The notes beneath the pieces were generated by a model. It was not told where the DNA came from. It worked only from the letters and a program-made list of their open reading frames with translations, and ran no database searches. Of a DNA stretch of 14,919 nucleotides, positions 12,839 through 14,919 are shown one piece after another (positions within the stretch are counted from its first letter, which is position 1; the number at the start of each line of letters is the position of its first letter). The position numbers and the translations under genes were made by a program. The stretch comes from JBAZZQ01 sp041658725 (lineage in GTDB: Bacteria; Planctomycetota; Phycisphaerae; JAAYCJ01). The stretch lies in assembly GCA_041658725.1 (NCBI GenBank), contig JBAZZQ010000077.1, forward strand, positions 1-14,919, read 5' to 3'.

Positions 12839-13669
12839 ATGAGTACCGCACAGAGGGTCAGTCGAGGTCGTTTTGAAGCGATGGCAACCCGGCCACCATT
12901 TTATAACAAAGCCCGGCATCAAAAGTCCAAAGCCAGCTTCACCCTGATTGAACTATTGGTGGTGGTTACCATCATCGTGGTGCTGATCTCGATCTTGTTG
13001 CCGGCGCTGGGGATCGCGCGGGAAACTGCCCGGAAGGCGGTCTGTGCCAGTAATCTCAGGCAATTGGGGATTTCCTTGATTATCTACACGACCGAGAATA
13101 ACGAGATTATGCTTCCGGGCGCGTGTCAACCCATCAGCAACGGGCAATGGCCTGTGACATTGGAACGGTACAGTCGGGGCGGGGTACAAATAAGCGGAGG
13201 AGAATTACGCAACGCACGTCACAATTCTATATATTACTGCCCGACATGGGTTGCCAAGGATGATACCTACCCGGGTCTATTGAACCAAAGCGGGTATATC
13301 GGATCGTGGTATCCTACGTCCTATCTTGTCAACATGCTGGTGATGGTCCATTATGATCCGCAAGGCGTGTACGTGGGAACGGCCCGTAATTATTTTCCGA
13401 TGTCCCGCGTCCCGCGACCGTCGGAAACTATGTGGTTGATGGATGCCGCACCCGACGGAATCGCGGCAGGAACTAGCCATGCGCTTACTTTAATTTACAC
13501 CGGCTGGGTCGAGGCCTTTCACATCGCTGAGGTCAATGCCCTTGCGGTTGACGGCCATGTCGAATCGGTCAATTTCCAGCGACTGGTCGACAGGGTATGC
13601 GTTCCGGGAAAAAGGGGGTCAGTTGGTCCGATCGGGTGGGATGTGAATTGGTTACTTTTGCCGGACTGA
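12839..13669 (+). CDS. Prepilin-type H-X9-DG protein (276 aa)
   Basis: The ATG at 12839 follows AAAGGA by seven bases; an in-frame TTG six bases earlier is less likely. After a 33-residue basic leader comes the type IV pilin-like signal KASFTLIELLVVV, cleaved by a prepilin peptidase before F34, with E38 at +5, followed by a hydrophobic helix to about residue 58. The globular part carries H-X9-DG (H228, D238, G239), typical of the large DUF1559/H-X9-DG pseudopilin-like families in Planctomycetota and Lentisphaerota. Cellular role is unclear: probably a secretion- or pilus-like surface component. It stands alone after a terminator. The leader before F is longer than usual, which could mean a different true start (for example M15). 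Confidence 0.85.
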   Translation: MSTAQRVSRGRFEAMATRPPFYNKARHQKSKASFTLIELLVVVTIIVVLISILLPALGIARETARKAVCASNLRQLGISLIIYTTENNEIMLPGACQPISNGQWPVTLERYSRGGVQISGGELRNARHNSIYYCPTWVAKDDTYPGLLNQSGYIGSWYPTSYLVNMLVMVHYDPQGVYVGTARNYFPMSRVPRPSETMWLMDAAPDGIAAGTSHALTLIYTGWVEAFHIAEVNALAVDGHVESVNFQRLVDRVCVPGKRGSVGPIGWDVNWLLLPD

Positions 13670-13768
13670 ATCCTTGCCTTTGGAAGCCGAGCATGTCGCC
13701 CACGGTTGCCGATTTCTTACTTTACCCGGCGTCAAATACGTAAATTCATTTGTATCGGAGGATACGGG

Positions 13769-14639
13769 ATGAATAGAAAAACAAAATTAAGGTATAAAGA
13801 TTCTTTGCGTGTTGGCGCGGCACAAGTTATCGATACGGGGGATCCTGACAGCAACTTAAAACGAGTGGCGGATTTCTTTGGTCACGCCAGCCAAAAAAGT
13901 GTGGAGGTAATATGTTTTCCTGAAGCAATAATTTCTTGCTATGACTTGGACCATGTTAGTGAATGCGATGAACAATATGCACGAAGAGTCAAAGCTAACC
14001 TTAAGCGTGTAAAGGAACTGTGTACTCAATACCACCTATGGACAGTCATTGGCAGTGTGACTCCTGATTCAAAGCAATGGCGTAATGAGGCTTACTTGAT
14101 TGATAAGACGGGGAAGATCAAAGGCCGATGCACCAAGATTCACACGCTAGAAGGAAGGGAACGCAAACTTCTTGCGCAAGGTAACCGAATACCGATATTT
14201 CATGTTAAGGGAGTAAAAGCCGGAATATTAATATGCAATGATCAGAAGTATTTTGAACCATGGTATATCCTGGCAACAAGAGGCTGCGCAGTCGTATTCC
14301 ATCCAATGTGGGGGAACGGTCCGGCAGGACTGAATCCTTACGAGAATGGTACGCAAATGTGCTGGGCTTAGGAAAATGGACTATGGAGTTACCGCAAATG
14401 CGATTGATTCGCGTCAGGGACGAAGCCAATATGCTGTTTCGCAGATTGTAGGCCCGGATGGTTTGCCGGTTGCCAAAGCCAAACCCAACAAAGAATGTTT
14501 GCTTGTTGCTGACCTTGAAATTGCCAAAGCAAACAGGGCGCGTATTGCCTCTCTTAAGGTCAGGCATCAAAATTATTTTAACCTAAGTAGGTACAATATG
14601 AAGATATTAAGATTTGAATCTCAAAATCAAATTAATTAG
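13769..14639 (+). pseudogene. Carbon-nitrogen hydrolase (nitrilase superfamily), frameshifted
   Basis: The ATG at 13769 follows GGAGG by seven bases. The first 201 codons (13769-14371) contain the complete catalytic triad: E52 in CFPEAI, K123 in CTKIHT and C156 in GILICNDQ. The frame then reaches TAG at 14369-14371 after GTQMCWA, while the next frame continues KMDYGVTANAIDSRQGRSQY, VSQIVGPDGLPVAKA and so on to TAG at 14637-14639. Dropping one base from GGGCTTAGG (about 14364-14372) joins them into a protein of about 289 residues, normal for the superfamily. Such enzymes cleave amides or nitriles; substrate cannot be told. The absence of other lesions suggests a recent mutation or a sequencing error rather than old decay. 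Confidence 0.8.
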
Positions 14640-14693
14640 ACATTCGGCTGCTTAAGTTTGGAAATGTCCCCAAAAGGGAAAGGAAGACCGACG

Positions 14694-14919
14694 ATGCTTG
14701 ATACACATATAATATCGCTAATATCAACGATTGCTTTGTTATTATCCGGAAACGCGATTGCGGTTGAACATCCTTCCTTGTGGAAAATATCCATAACGGC
14801 AAATAAAGTCGTATATGTTCCTGGTGAACGGGGCAAAGCAAATGTTGAAATAATCTCGCGTGGAGAACACCGTGCTCCATTGATCTTAAAAAGCCATCTG
14901 GAGTATGGTTTGGACCTGC
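14694..14919 (+). CDS. N-terminal part of a secreted protein running off the window
   Basis: An open frame starts at ATG 14694, preceded by AAAGGAAG (14678-14685 region), and continues to the last base (75 codons). Residues 1-23 form a signal peptide (ISLISTIALLLSGNAIA, cleavage after AIA). The mature start, VEHPSLWKISITANKVVYVP, with GERGKANVEIIS following, has the alternating pattern of a beta-sandwich N-domain. I do not recognise a family. It follows the hydrolase by 54 bp on the same strand and may share its transcript. Confidence 0.65.
   Translation, partial: MLDTHIISLISTIALLLSGNAIAVEHPSLWKISITANKVVYVPGERGKANVEIISRGEHRAPLILKSHLEYGLDL

Noticed and set aside
14360..14375. Programmed frameshifting in the nitrilase gene
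   Set aside because: No slippery heptamer, no internal Shine-Dalgarno at the right spacing, and no such mechanism is known for this family.

Overview
The window looks like an accessory region of a Planctomycetota genome, most likely Phycisphaerae-like. This is inferred from the combination of a PEP-CTERM protein, a dockerin-ended modular exoprotein, an FTLIE-type prepilin with an H-X9-DG motif, GntR/LacI hybrid regulators, and degraded URO-D-type methyltransferase genes. Lentisphaerota and Armatimonadota are alternatives. No rRNA, tRNA or convincing CRISPR array was seen.

Left third (1-4445): a graveyard of mobile and decaying genes. A complete IS4-superfamily insertion sequence (272-1774) has 17-bp terminal inverted repeats and 6-bp target duplications, and its transposase ribosome-binding site lies inside a long hairpin. 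A small acidic, probably coiled-coil ORF (1803-2021, minus) follows. Next is a geneless stretch holding three spaced imperfect palindromes. Two truncated URO-D superfamily genes then meet head to head near 3486; the minus-strand one has a nonsense codon and a frameshift. The plus-strand one is cut off by the end of a broken IS66-family element.

Middle (4603-12615): the core of the window. Two GntR/LacI regulators, about 91% identical, each have a consensus-like promoter overlapped by an AT-rich dyad, and their start codon lies at the predicted transcription start (probably leaderless). Each regulator is followed on the same strand by an exported-protein gene. Regulator 1 precedes a secreted beta-helix protein whose C-terminus resembles phage tail fibres. 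Regulator 2 precedes a PEP-CTERM protein. After that comes a decayed 73-nt vestige of a third regulator 3' end, then a multidomain exoprotein with the same ectodomain as the PEP-CTERM protein, but with chitobiase-like, CBM9-like and dockerin modules replacing the membrane anchor. I read this as tandemly duplicated 'regulator + exoprotein' cassettes whose cargo has been swapped or remodelled. The last two cargo genes share an identical palindrome (GCCCGAACGGGC) just before the ribosome-binding site.

Right end (12725-14919): a strong terminator closes the cassette array. A prepilin-like H-X9-DG protein follows, then a carbon-nitrogen hydrolase gene interrupted by one frameshift, and finally the 5' end of a secreted protein that runs off the window.
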